A DNA stretch of 35,587 nt from Planctomycetota bacterium (GTDB lineage: Bacteria; Planctomycetota; Planctomycetia; Gemmatales; Gemmataceae): NCBI GenBank assembly GCA_003669555.1, contig QWOS01000100.1, positions 1-35,587 on the forward strand, in the 5' to 3' direction. The stretch's first letter is position 1, and every line of letters begins with the position of its first letter. Of this stretch, positions 8,156 through 16,696 are shown in pieces. The notes beneath the pieces are model-generated. The model made no database searches. It saw only the letters and a program-made list of their open reading frames with translations, and was not told the DNA's origin. The position numbers and the translations under genes are program-made.

Positions 8156-9808
8156 TCATCCTTGAAAATGAATTTGCTGAATTGGCCGCATCGTGATCTG
8201 GGCAGATTCCTGATGGGAGATGAAGGTGCTCTCGGCGTGAATAAGCACCACCTCGGAGTCCTTTTCGTCCGACATCAGGATATGGTGGAAATTCTTCGAT
8301 GGGTCGCCGCCCTCGGTGAGGCTTTTCCAACCGGCCAGAAACTGGTTGTCTGGCATGATGAAAGGCGGCATGTTGGCGGCGTTGTAGACGCTGCCGGTGA
8401 TGAGGGGCCGGTCGGGGTCGCCGTCTTCGAACGAAACCACCACCTCGTGGCCCACCCGTGGCCAGAAACAGGCGCCCCAACTGTTGCCCGCCCAGACTTG
8501 CGCCACCCGAAGCCAGCAGGATGTTTGCACTACCTCGGCCCGATCCCAGAAAAAGCGCACCTGTACCCGGCCGTACGGGTCGGTGAACATTTCCTGGCCA
8601 GACGGGCCAATGACCACTGCGGTCTGCACTCCGCCCACACGCGGCCTTGGCCGTGGGGGCCAAGGCAGTTGGCGCAGCGACACGGGCGCTGCTTCGGCTG
8701 TCACCTCGCAGCGCAACTGGTTGGCCTCACCCAGCCAGAACCGGCCTTCCACGCTGACAGTGTGGCGCGCCTCCACCACCAGCCAGGGTCCACTCTGGGT
8801 GGGGTGGTGCGCGAGGGCGAAGGCATGACCTGGCGCCAGATGGCAGCAGTTGCCCAGCAGCCTGGCGCGCACCGACCCGGAAGCGGCCGCCAAGGCCAGA
8901 ATGCGACTCTGCCGCTCCTGGGCAGAGTAGATATGCGATAAAGCGGAAGACTCGGTACCGCCGGAAGGGTTGACCCCATCGAAATAGCGGGCCGCCGACA
9001 GTTGATCTTCCTGCCAGGGCGTGACCGGCCCCCCGGTGGGGGTGAGCGACAGCTTGCCGGCTATGATCTTGTTCGGCCCGTTGGCGGAACCTTCCAGCTT
9101 TTGGTTGAAGAGCTGGAAGTGGCTATCGAGCAGCCCCACTGCGGTGGTGCTCAGCGATTGGGTCATTTTCCACGCGTGGATCCGGCAACCGCTTGGGTTG
9201 CCACCCCGCGTCTGATCGTATTCCACCTCACCCAGCGCCGGGGCGACCGGGCTGTTGTCAGTCAGCACCAGTTGATGATCGGCGGCATCGTGCCGCCAGT
9301 AGTGGATGATGCCCTCCTCACCACAGAGCCGCAGGAAAAACTCCAGATCGGTCTCGCGGTACTGGGCGCAGGTGTCGCGAATGGGCGGGCTGGAGCTGAT
9401 ATGGAACTCGCCCCCCCCCACCGGCTTGAGCACCTCCCGCAAAATGGCCACAGCTGACATTCCCTGAAAAATACGCGATTGGCGGGTGAGCCCTAACAGG
9501 GCCAGACGGGGCCGCAGCATCAGGGTGTAGTGTCCGGCGACATCATCGGTATCACCCTGGGAAAAATCCCAGATGATGCCGTGGTAATAGCGGGTCAGTT
9601 TGCCGGGCAGGCTGACACTGACCGAGGCCGTTTTTCCCAGCAGCTTGTCGAAGCCGATGCCAGCCTCGGGCGGCGCCAACAAATCGACCGTGAATTCGAA
9701 GGAATCGCCAAGCCGTTCCCAGCCACTGAGCCGGGTCGCCACCAGTGTCCCCGCCTCGAGAGGCGTGAACAGCTTCAATGGCGAATCATCCTGCGAAAAA
9801 TAGGCCAT
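8156..9808 (-). CDS. vgrG: VgrG/gp27-gp5-type spike protein, copy B
   Basis: A 550-aa VgrG-family spike protein nearly identical to copy A, with one extra residue (RAEVVQTSC versus RAEVQTSC) and scattered substitutions. The gp27-like N-terminal region and gp5-like OB core are intact, and the protein again ends shortly after the VLIHAESTF strand, without its own beta-helix needle. The frame is open upstream to 9865, but the ATG at 9808 matches the copy A start (MAYFSQDDSPLKLF) and has a GGAAGG ribosome site. First gene of the second cassette; its stop abuts the membrane-protein gene, implying translational coupling. Two near-identical VgrGs with different downstream cargo genes would let one injection machine carry alternative payloads, if the cargo reading is right. 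Confidence 0.93.
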   Translation of the reverse strand: MAYFSQDDSPLKLFTPLEAGTLVATRLSGWERLGDSFEFTVDLLAPPEAGIGFDKLLGKTASVSVSLPGKLTRYYHGIIWDFSQGDTDDVAGHYTLMLRPRLALLGLTRQSRIFQGMSAVAILREVLKPVGGGEFHISSSPPIRDTCAQYRETDLEFFLRLCGEEGIIHYWRHDAADHQLVLTDNSPVAPALGEVEYDQTRGGNPSGCRIHAWKMTQSLSTTAVGLLDSHFQLFNQKLEGSANGPNKIIAGKLSLTPTGGPVTPWQEDQLSAARYFDGVNPSGGTESSALSHIYSAQERQSRILALAAASGSVRARLLGNCCHLAPGHAFALAHHPTQSGPWLVVEARHTVSVEGRFWLGEANQLRCEVTAEAAPVSLRQLPWPPRPRPRVGGVQTAVVIGPSGQEMFTDPYGRVQVRFFWDRAEVVQTSCWLRVAQVWAGNSWGACFWPRVGHEVVVSFEDGDPDRPLITGSVYNAANMPPFIMPDNQFLAGWKSLTEGGDPSKNFHHILMSDEKDSEVVLIHAESTFISHQESAQITMRPIQQIHFQG

Positions 9809-9971
9809 GCTGAACCTTCCACCCTGGCAACAGAAAACCAGAAAAACCCTGAAATGAAACCGCAATCGGCGAAAATAGCATCCATCAAGTACCTCGAATA
9901 CTTGTAGTGGTTACCTCCCGCTTTAGTCAAGGTTGCGGAGATTTTTTTGACGGTTATGCGGATTGTTCATG

Positions 9972-9987
9972 GTCCATTCAAATGGAC
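9972..9987. promoter_or_regulatory. Short inverted repeat upstream of the copy B cassette
   Basis: GTCCATT-CA-AATGGAC is a perfect 7-base inverted repeat about 165 bases upstream of vgrG copy B and just outside the duplicated segment. It could be an operator half-site pair, but there is no promoter or regulator evidence to support a function. Confidence 0.2.
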
Positions 9988-10149
9988 GGATTGATATCCA
10001 TTCCCAAGAAATCCAGCGAGCCGCAAGTATCAGGGACAGGCAACCCCACAGCCCCAAAAACCGGCGTTTCATCGGTCCCGAATCGAGGGCCGAAGGTCCG
10101 GTTAAACACCTCAGGATCAGGCTGGGCCCTCAGCCCGCGGATCTTTTGG

Positions 10150-10262
10150 GGGGGGCAGTCCCAGGGCGATGCCCTGGGCTAGCGCCCCGTTGGGGCTTCG
10201 GAACAGTGGATTGGGTACGCGTTTGGGCGCGAGGGGACCGGGGTTGGGATTTCAATGGTTGG
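10150..10262. repeat. Palindromic repeat fragment right of the VgrG island
   Basis: Carries the palindrome CCCAGGGCgatGCCCTGGG (10160-10178), the GCCCCGTTGGGGC hairpin and the 'GGATTGGGTACGCGTTTGGG' tail also found in the left array and in the inter-cassette fragment. It marks the right flank of the duplicated island. Confidence 0.75.
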
Positions 10263-10485
10263 GGTGGGGAATGGTGGGCTGATGATGGCGATACCAAACA
10301 GGAGATATTTCACCATACCAAGAGCCATCTCCGGCACACTCCACCGGGCCTGTGAGTTGCGGGGTATTTTGCTGCTGCCGTGGCGATTGTGGCCTGGAGG
10401 CGCGGAACGACTGACCTTGCCCTGAAACCTTGGGCTGGCGTATCGCACCGCCCAAACCGTTTTCTTTCGTGGGAGGGATGGGGCC

Positions 10486-11826
10486 ATGCAACCACTATTC
10501 ATCGCGCTTGTCGCGCCAAAAACCAGAAACCGTCGTGGCCTTTTTTGGACCGGCGCCCTGCAACTGCTCGCCGGCGGGTGGTGCTGTCTGCAGGCGACTG
10601 CCCAAAATCCATCGGAACCGGTTGAGCAAATCCGTTTCACCCTGAATGGCAGTGATCAGTCTCCGGCGGAGAGGGAAAAAAGCCTCCGGGTTCAGGCGCG
10701 CAGGCTGAGTACCTTGCAGGAGGTCCGCCTGGCCCTGGAACTTGCCGAGTGGCTGGGCCCCGACAATACCTCACCCAACGCCAGCACCGATGGCCGGGTG
10801 CGGGCCGAGCTGGTGGATCGGCTGAGCCAGGGCTACCGGGATATTCTGGCTGGCAAGGATCTGGTTACCCGCGGGCAGTTGCTGGCCACCCTGGCAGAGC
10901 GCACCCGTGACCAGAATACCGCCCGTGGCGTGCTGGATGCCTGCTCGTCCCTGGTGGAACTGCTGGGCCTGGTTGCCGCTGGCACAGATCCAGACCAGGG
11001 GTGTCATGCCATTGAGTTGCTCGGACGGGTGCCGGCTCCGCCAGGCAGCTTGCTGCATGCCTACGAAGGCGCGCTTCTTCCCAATTCGCCCATGCGACGC
11101 CTGGCTGTCGCCCAATCGCTCGACGAACTGATTCGCCATTCTACCCAGGGAACGCGTGTCAAAAAATCCCTGGCCCTGGAAAGGGTGGTGCCACTTACCC
11201 CTCTGGTGGTCACTTTATGTGGTGACGAACAGGTTCGGGTGCGGCGCGCCGCTCTCGATACCGCCCAGCGGCTGTCCCAACTGGCCCTGCAAACCATCCG
11301 TGATGAACAGATTGTACCTGCCGGGGTGCCAGAAAGTTCCCGCCCGGAGGTTCATACCGCAGCCCGCAGACTGGTCATGGATCTGGCAGCAAAGATTTGC
11401 GTTTGCTTGCGGGATCCTGATGCCGAGGCGCGCCTCCGCGCCCAGCGCTGCCTGGATGACCTGCTCCATACCCGTGACGCCTTGCGCACCCGCTCCACCA
11501 GCGGCGGTGATCCGCTGGCCAAGGTTTTGCCCGGCTGTCTGATTACCCTGAGCGAAGCGCTGCGTGACCCCGAACCCAAAGTGAGGCGGGCAGCCCTGGC
11601 CGTTCTGGAAAACCTGGGTGCCGATGCCGCACCCTGCTCCGCCAGCCTGGTGGAAGCCTTGTATGACCCCGACGCCTTTGTGCGCTGGGGAGCCATCCGG
11701 GCTGTGACCAATCTGGGCCCGGCCATCGTTCCCGAGGGGCCGGCCCGCATCCGCCTGCGTCTGGAGGATGAGGATGCCGATGTCCGTGCCGCTGCGGAAG
11801 GCGCCCTGCGCCGGTTGCGCGACTGA
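10486..11826 (+). CDS. Secreted or membrane-anchored HEAT-repeat protein
   Basis: A 446-aa protein. A basic stretch and then a hydrophobic segment (GALQLLAGGWCCLQATAQ, residues about 24-41) suggest an N-terminal export signal or anchor. The rest is alpha-helical, with HEAT-type helix pairs clearest at VVTLCGDEQVRVRRAALDTA, LITLSEALRDPEPKVRRAAL, SLVEALYDPDAFVRWGAIRA and LRLEDEDADVRAAAEGAL, each with the conserved Asp...Val-Arg pattern. HEAT repeats form a curved protein-binding scaffold, and such secreted proteins are common in planctomycetes. The ATG follows GGGAGGGA. The next gene, a beta-propeller, begins about 113 bases downstream on the same strand, so the two may form one unit. No enzyme domain is seen; the partner is unknown. 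Confidence 0.85.
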   Translation: MQPLFIALVAPKTRNRRGLFWTGALQLLAGGWCCLQATAQNPSEPVEQIRFTLNGSDQSPAEREKSLRVQARRLSTLQEVRLALELAEWLGPDNTSPNASTDGRVRAELVDRLSQGYRDILAGKDLVTRGQLLATLAERTRDQNTARGVLDACSSLVELLGLVAAGTDPDQGCHAIELLGRVPAPPGSLLHAYEGALLPNSPMRRLAVAQSLDELIRHSTQGTRVKKSLALERVVPLTPLVVTLCGDEQVRVRRAALDTAQRLSQLALQTIRDEQIVPAGVPESSRPEVHTAARRLVMDLAAKICVCLRDPDAEARLRAQRCLDDLLHTRDALRTRSTSGGDPLAKVLPGCLITLSEALRDPEPKVRRAALAVLENLGADAAPCSASLVEALYDPDAFVRWGAIRAVTNLGPAIVPEGPARIRLRLEDEDADVRAAAEGALRRLRD

Positions 11827-11939
11827 CCCAACTCTTGTTTGCCAGTCGGGCCTCGCCGCGGTTATGCTGCCCTGGGTAGCCATCGCGGCGCGATCGTTCG
11901 GGTGTTGCGCCGCAGGTGCGCAGGTGTGGAGAACCGGGC

Positions 11940-13295
11940 ATGCCAATTTCCCGTCGTAGCGCTCTTGGGGCCCTCGGCTTTTTCAGCACGCTCCCCGCCT
12001 TTGGACAGGCCGGGCCTGACGAGGACCTCTCACCCCGCCCTGGCAACGACTGGCCCTCATTCCTGGGCCCGACCGCCGACAGTGTGCTGCCAGGCCCCGA
12101 ACTTCCGGTCTGGAAAGCCAGTGGGCCGCCGTTGCTCTGGCAGCTTGAGCTGGGCGAGGGCTATAGCCCGCCTTCGGTCTGGCGCGGACGCGTCTACGCC
12201 TACGACCGCGAAGGCAAGGAAGGTCGGCTGCGGGCCGTCCACCTGGCTACAGGCAAGGAGCTCTGGTCGTTCACTCACCCCACCGACTATGTCGACAACT
12301 ATGGCTACGATGGTGGCCCCCGCACCAGCCCGGTTGTGCATGACGGACTGGTCTTCATCTACGGGCCAGAGGGGTGGCTGCATGCGCTCGATGCCCTTTC
12401 GGGCAAGCTGGTTTGGAAACGGCAACTGAGCCGCGAGCTGGGCGTGGTGCAAAATTTCTTTGGTGTGGGAAGCACCCCTGTGGCCACGGGCGAGCGGCTC
12501 CTGGTGCAGGTGGGTGGCAGCCCACCGGGTTCCGATGCGGCTGACTTTGGCCAACTCAAATCGACCGGCAGCGCGTTGGTCTGCCTCAACACCCGTACGG
12601 GCGCCACCGTCTGGAAAGCTGGGGAAGATCTGGCCAGTTATTCGGGCCCGGTTCTGGCCACACTGGGCGGTGCCAGCCGGGTGCTGCTTTTGGGCCGCTC
12701 AGGGCTGTGGAGCATTCAGACCGGGTCGGGGAAGGTCGATTTCCACTTCCCGCACCGAGCCCGGCCACTTGAAAGCGCCAACGCCGCCAACCCGGTGGTG
12801 CTGCCCGGCGGGCATGTGCTCATCACCGAGACCTACGGGCCGGGGGCGGCTTTGTTGCTCTGGAAATCTGACAAGCCCGAGGTGGTCTGGACCGACGCTG
12901 ACAAGCCCAGGGGCAAATCGTTGCAGGCCCATTGGTGCACGCCTGTGGCCTGTGGGGAGCAGGTGGTTTGCTCCAGTGGCCGGCATGAGGGGAACGCCGA
13001 GCTGCGGGCTGTGGACTGGCGCACCGGGAAGGTGGCCTGGAGTGAGCCTGGCATGGGGCGTTGTTCGATCTTGCGTGTGGGCAACAAGCTGGTGGTACAA
13101 GCCGAGCGGGGACCGGTGCTTCTGGCGCGTGTGAACCCCGCCAGGCTGGATGTCCAGAGGGCTTTTTTCCCCGAGGACAAGGACGGGGCCCCGCTCTTGC
13201 GTTCTCCCTGCTGGGCGGCCCCGGTGATGGCCCGGGGGCATCTGCTGTTACGAGGCGCCGGCAGGCTGATCTGCCTCGACGCCCTCGTCACCTGA
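11940..13295 (+). CDS. Tat-exported PQQ-type beta-propeller protein
   Basis: A 451-aa protein with a twin-arginine leader (MPISRRSALGALGFFSTLPA, likely cleaved after FGQA) followed by a PQQ/quinoprotein-like WD-type beta-propeller. Blades show typical strings: GRVYAYDREGKEGRLRAVHL, ATGKELWSF, GWLHALDALSGKLVWKR, LNTRTGATVWKAG and VDWRTGKVAW. The N-terminal WPSFLGP motif is common in planctomycete proteins of this class, often annotated as BamB-like or PQQ-binding-like. The frame is open upstream to 11916, but the ATG at 11940 puts the Tat motif at the very N-terminus and follows a GGAG site. It most likely acts in the periplasm as a structural or binding protein; nothing shows that PQQ is bound or that it is a dehydrogenase. 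Confidence 0.9.
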   Translation: MPISRRSALGALGFFSTLPAFGQAGPDEDLSPRPGNDWPSFLGPTADSVLPGPELPVWKASGPPLLWQLELGEGYSPPSVWRGRVYAYDREGKEGRLRAVHLATGKELWSFTHPTDYVDNYGYDGGPRTSPVVHDGLVFIYGPEGWLHALDALSGKLVWKRQLSRELGVVQNFFGVGSTPVATGERLLVQVGGSPPGSDAADFGQLKSTGSALVCLNTRTGATVWKAGEDLASYSGPVLATLGGASRVLLLGRSGLWSIQTGSGKVDFHFPHRARPLESANAANPVVLPGGHVLITETYGPGAALLLWKSDKPEVVWTDADKPRGKSLQAHWCTPVACGEQVVCSSGRHEGNAELRAVDWRTGKVAWSEPGMGRCSILRVGNKLVVQAERGPVLLARVNPARLDVQRAFFPEDKDGAPLLRSPCWAAPVMARGHLLLRGAGRLICLDALVT

Positions 13296-13309
13296 CCGCC
13301 CTGCCCCTA

Positions 13310-14548
13310 TCAGTCTTCAGCTCTTGAGAACCGGATGCCAGTCGGTGAGTCCTGGCCGTTGCCGGTGTAGACATGGATCACCCGCATCACCCGCCATTCT
13401 TTGGACCGGTAGTCCCACCTCGCCCAGGCCATGGTGCGGAAAACCCTCAAGATATCGTCGGGCCGCTCATAGATGCGGTTGGTGCCGCCAGGCATGTAGA
13501 AAGTGCGATCACCCACCTTGCAGCGCAGCACGGCCTCGTAATAGTTGGCGCCGCCGGTGCCACCCGAATGCCCGAACCGGGTGTTGCGATCATCGAACAG
13601 GAAAACCTGCCAGGTGTCGCCCCAGACGGTTTGCACAAAGGGAGGCTCCGCCAGGCTTCCCTCAACCGCCCTGCTGGGACTGTTGGGGCTGGATGTGAAG
13701 GTGGTGAGATCGTACTCGCCCGGGTGCCCTACCATCTCCAGTACCAGGATGGAGTTCGAGATGATCGAGAAGCAACTGGCACCCGGGGGTCGCATCGACC
13801 AGGTTTCTGGCATTTTCCAGGCATCTTCAGGCTCGTAGTGGCGGGTGGGCAGATAATAGCGGCCCTGCATGCGTACCACATCGCCTGCCAGCGCCAGGGG
13901 ATGGGCCTTGCGCCCCATGTTTGACTCGGCCACCGCATACACATTGACGGCCATTTCCAGCCGGCGGGGAGTGGGCTTGCCCTTGATCTGATCCGCGCTG
14001 CGGGAGATATTTTTCAGCACATAACCTGTCAGGGTCCCGGTCCGTCCCAAAAATTCCACCCAGGGCTGTCCCACCCCGGGCTCACGGACCTCGGCATACC
14101 AATCGATCACATTGGCAATCTTGCGAACACCGGAGCCGATCGGGTTGATACCCGACACCATAGCCTTGTGGGTGCCGTTTGCGTCTTCACCAGTCCAGCT
14201 GATGGGCACCACCAGCTCCCCCAGCATGTTATAACCCGGCTCGGTACTCACGCCACGCAGGCGCACCACGGCCCCCGGGGCAATGCTTCGTACATCCACC
14301 TCCACCTCAGCCCTCAGCACCGCATCGCCGCCGCTGTGGGAGAAAGGCTTGACCGAGGTATTGGTCCACTCGGGACCGGTCCAGGGTTCTCCCGGCTCGG
14401 TGATGCTGGGACCATCCCGATGCATGTTGCCATGCTCCGAGACAATATCCACCGAACGGATATTCAGACCAACATCCAGGGTGCAAGGCGCGACCTTGCG
14501 GCTTTCCCCTGCACTCAAGCCTAGGACAACGCAGATCCAAAGTCCCAT
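13310..14548 (-). CDS. Secreted protein of unknown function (412 aa)
   Basis: A short hydrophobic N-terminus (MGLWICVVLGLSAGES) looks like a signal peptide, so the mature protein is probably exported. I do not recognise the family. The sequence is rich in beta-strand-like segments with many Trp, Tyr and Gly residues; short stretches such as VRLRGVSTEPGYNML and WDYRSKEWRVMRVIHVYTG hint at a jelly-roll or immunoglobulin-like architecture. There are only three Cys residues in the predicted mature part (positions near 22, 265 and 350 by rough count). It is convergent with the beta-propeller gene, with only about 14 bases between the stops. No partner gene is obvious. Confidence 0.75.
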   Translation of the reverse strand: MGLWICVVLGLSAGESRKVAPCTLDVGLNIRSVDIVSEHGNMHRDGPSITEPGEPWTGPEWTNTSVKPFSHSGGDAVLRAEVEVDVRSIAPGAVVRLRGVSTEPGYNMLGELVVPISWTGEDANGTHKAMVSGINPIGSGVRKIANVIDWYAEVREPGVGQPWVEFLGRTGTLTGYVLKNISRSADQIKGKPTPRRLEMAVNVYAVAESNMGRKAHPLALAGDVVRMQGRYYLPTRHYEPEDAWKMPETWSMRPPGASCFSIISNSILVLEMVGHPGEYDLTTFTSSPNSPSRAVEGSLAEPPFVQTVWGDTWQVFLFDDRNTRFGHSGGTGGANYYEAVLRCKVGDRTFYMPGGTNRIYERPDDILRVFRTMAWARWDYRSKEWRVMRVIHVYTGNGQDSPTGIRFSRAED

Positions 14549-14867
14549 GGAAGGACCCCTTCAAGACAGTTGGGCGAAATCAAGGTATGTTTGATTTCGG
14601 CTTGAGGAGTGGGCCGAGTTCGCCCCGGAGAGGATCAGATTGGTTGCCTTTTTGTCACATCGCCCATGTGCGTGGAGCAATTTGCCAAACCGCTACAACC
14701 GGACCGGTTTTTTGGTGAATCCACAAAAACAGGCAAAGTAAAAACTTGACACGCCGAGCTATCACCAACAGACACCGACCACTGCAACCGGTCCATTTTT
14801 TCGTCATTATCGTGAAAAACCAGCTTTTTTTTCAAGCGGCCGGATCCTGATCACTTGGCAAGGATTC
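14549..14867. other. AT-richer intergenic region, no gene seen
   Basis: About 319 bases separate two minus-strand genes. The stretch holds poly-A/T tracts, a perfect AACCGG-a-CCGGTT palindrome at 14697-14709 followed by T residues, and a loosely similar second copy near 14785 (CAACCGGTCC then a T run). These may be transcription stop signals or just sequence bias. The promoter of the 412-aa gene should lie here on the minus strand but I cannot identify it. Confidence 0.5.
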
Positions 14868-16475
14868 TCAGGCTTTCTCAGGCAAAAGGGATGCCACCGC
14901 CTTGAATTGCGTGAATAGCGCCGGGTCGAATTGGCGCCCGGACAGTTGCTCCATGCACACCAGCGCCTCGGTCAGGTTGAGCGGGCTGCGGTAGGGCCGG
15001 TGACTGGTCAGGGCATCAAACACATCCGCCAATGCCAGAATGCGGGCCAGCAGGGGAATTTCCGTACCGGCCAACCCATCCGGGTAGCCAGTCCCATCCC
15101 ACCATTCGTGGTGGGATCTGGCAATTGCGGCGGTTTTTGCCAGGGAAGGGATACTGGCCAGGATGTCAGCCCCCAGGGTGGCGTGCTGGCGCATTGCCGC
15201 CATCTCCCCAGCGCTGAGAGGCCCCGTTTTGCGCAGGATTTCATCCGCGATGCCAATTTTGCCAATATCGTGCAGGGGAGCCCCCAGCCGCAACCACTCC
15301 ACTTCGTCAGGATGCACGCACATCGCTTCCGCAAGCGTCACCGCGTAACGGGTGACCCGTCGCGTGTGTCCGCCGGTGTATTCGTCGCGCAATTCCAGGA
15401 CCTGTCCCAGCACCGTGATGGTTTCCTGAAACATTTCCCGCTGCTTTCGCAGCAGTTGCGCCGTCTCGATACCGGCTGAAACCTGTGCCGCCAAAGCATC
15501 GGCCAGATCCAGTTGCACCCGGGTGAATGGTTTTTGCAAGCAGGAACGATCCAGATGGAGCACTCCCAGCACCCGCCTGGGCGTGCGCAACAACGCGCAG
15601 ATCACCGAGGCCATGTCGCCGCCAACAATACTGGGCGCGGCAGCCAATTCTGCCCCCCCCTCAAGCCGTTGGCACAGCACCGATTGCCTGCCGGCAAAAA
15701 CGCGTTCCGCCAGACTTTTGCTGAAAGTATGAGGACCCGAAGAAAAACCGGTGGCGCTACTGGTGAAATGGCGACCTTCTACCACAGCCCGCACCGCCAG
15801 GGCACCGCTCGGCACCACCAGCACAATCGCCCCCCTTTGCGCATCGAGCACCTTGACTGCCTCTTCCAGAATGCTTCGCAGCAGGTCTTCCTCGCGCTCC
15901 ACGAACATCAGGTGCCGGCTCGACTGCAAAAGGGCCAGCAGCGCCAGGCTGGATGAGCCTTCTCCATCGTCCGAAGATTTTTTGCCAATGGGACTGATCA
16001 GGGCATCATTCCAGCTGCTGCCACTGGCTGCCTCCACACTCAATTCTTCGAACGAAGTCATCGGTTCCTGATGAAATGACCCGGTCTGGCCACCCGGCTC
16101 TTCCCGCGGCAAATCATCCTGCCCAGCCCCGGCGCCACCTGGCCTGTGCTCATTCCCCTCGGGCGCCAGCAGGGTGTCGATTCCTTCCACCAGCAGTGCC
16201 ACATCACCAAATTGCAGCAGGTCACGCACCCGGAGCGGCCACTGGCCGGGGCCCATCCGTGTCCCGTTGAGAAAGGTGCCGTTGGTGCTTTCCAGGTCGC
16301 GGATCCGCCACCCCGCGCGGACGGGCACCAGCTCCGCATGGTTACGACTGACCGAGGGTTCATCCAGGATCACCTCGAGGTGATCCATGCGGCCCACCCG
16401 GGAAGCCTGCCGCAATTCCCAGAATTGCCCCTTCGTTTGCCCACCGATGCTTCGCAACCACAGTGTGACCGACAT
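14868..16475 (-). CDS. FHA-GAF-HD-GYP signalling protein
   Basis: A 535-aa cytoplasmic regulator with three domains. An FHA domain (residues about 5-97) has the phosphothreonine-binding signature SVSRNHAEL and STNGTFLNG. After a Gly/Glu-rich linker, a GAF sensor domain covers about 185-340. The C-terminal HD-GYP domain (about 350-530) shows GGHTRRVTRYA, HDIGKIGIADE (catalytic His-Asp at 402-403), the RQHATLGADIL segment and GTGYPDG (461-467). HD-GYP proteins usually hydrolyse cyclic di-GMP, and all main metal-ligand motifs appear present. FHA suggests input from Ser/Thr kinases, which planctomycetes have in number. No membrane span is seen. The gene is divergent from the TIGR03067-like gene and has no visible kinase neighbour. 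Confidence 0.92.
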   Translation of the reverse strand: MSVTLWLRSIGGQTKGQFWELRQASRVGRMDHLEVILDEPSVSRNHAELVPVRAGWRIRDLESTNGTFLNGTRMGPGQWPLRVRDLLQFGDVALLVEGIDTLLAPEGNEHRPGGAGAGQDDLPREEPGGQTGSFHQEPMTSFEELSVEAASGSSWNDALISPIGKKSSDDGEGSSSLALLALLQSSRHLMFVEREEDLLRSILEEAVKVLDAQRGAIVLVVPSGALAVRAVVEGRHFTSSATGFSSGPHTFSKSLAERVFAGRQSVLCQRLEGGAELAAAPSIVGGDMASVICALLRTPRRVLGVLHLDRSCLQKPFTRVQLDLADALAAQVSAGIETAQLLRKQREMFQETITVLGQVLELRDEYTGGHTRRVTRYAVTLAEAMCVHPDEVEWLRLGAPLHDIGKIGIADEILRKTGPLSAGEMAAMRQHATLGADILASIPSLAKTAAIARSHHEWWDGTGYPDGLAGTEIPLLARILALADVFDALTSHRPYRSPLNLTEALVCMEQLSGRQFDPALFTQFKAVASLLPEKA

Positions 16476-16696
16476 GGGCGCGAATCCTTGCTGGATGAGC
16501 CGGGTGCCATTACTCCCGCCATTGTTTCATGGAATAGGCCGGTTGTGCAGTCCTGCCCGGATATATTGTTTGTTTTGCCAGAAGGTTGCAGCCTCCCATT
16601 CAGGAATGCTGGCGATGATTGACCGCGGAACTATGATAAGATTTGAGTACCTGTTCACTGCTGCTGCCTGACTGGCTGATCTGAGGATTCCCCGAG

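Larger units (their letters stand above)
5828..9962. repeat. Copy B of the ~4 kb tandem segmental duplication
   Basis: Second copy of the VgrG cassette, in the same orientation as copy A and about 4.4 kb further right. Gene order and lengths match: 550-aa VgrG, membrane protein, 246-aa beta-helix-like protein, 176-aa helical protein. The copies differ mainly in the membrane-protein gene (302 versus 271 aa, low identity). Downstream and upstream edges run into palindromic repeat fragments on both sides. Confidence 0.85.
9963..10485. other. Intergenic region with one palindromic repeat fragment
   Basis: The stretch between the VgrG island and the HEAT-repeat gene has no credible coding sequence. 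Its recognisable content is a partial unit of the intergenic repeat at about 10150-10262, including CCCAGGGCgatGCCCTGGG at 10160-10178 followed by a GCCCCGTTGGGGCTTCGGAA element. The promoter of the HEAT-repeat gene is presumably in the last 200 bases, but I cannot point to clear -35/-10 boxes. Confidence 0.6.

Noticed and set aside
3613..9808. A complete type VI secretion or extracellular contractile injection locus
   Set aside because: Only VgrG and accessory genes are present; no sheath, tube, baseplate, ClpV or membrane-complex genes are seen in the window.
11940..13295. Quinoprotein alcohol dehydrogenase
   Set aside because: The beta-propeller repeats are present but the protein is shorter than the dehydrogenases and no catalytic Asp/Ca or heme features could be identified; BamB/PQQ-like is the safer call.
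14746..14775. TTGACA hexamer at about 14747 on the plus strand
   Set aside because: No suitable -10 box and no plus-strand gene downstream; both neighbouring genes are on the minus strand.
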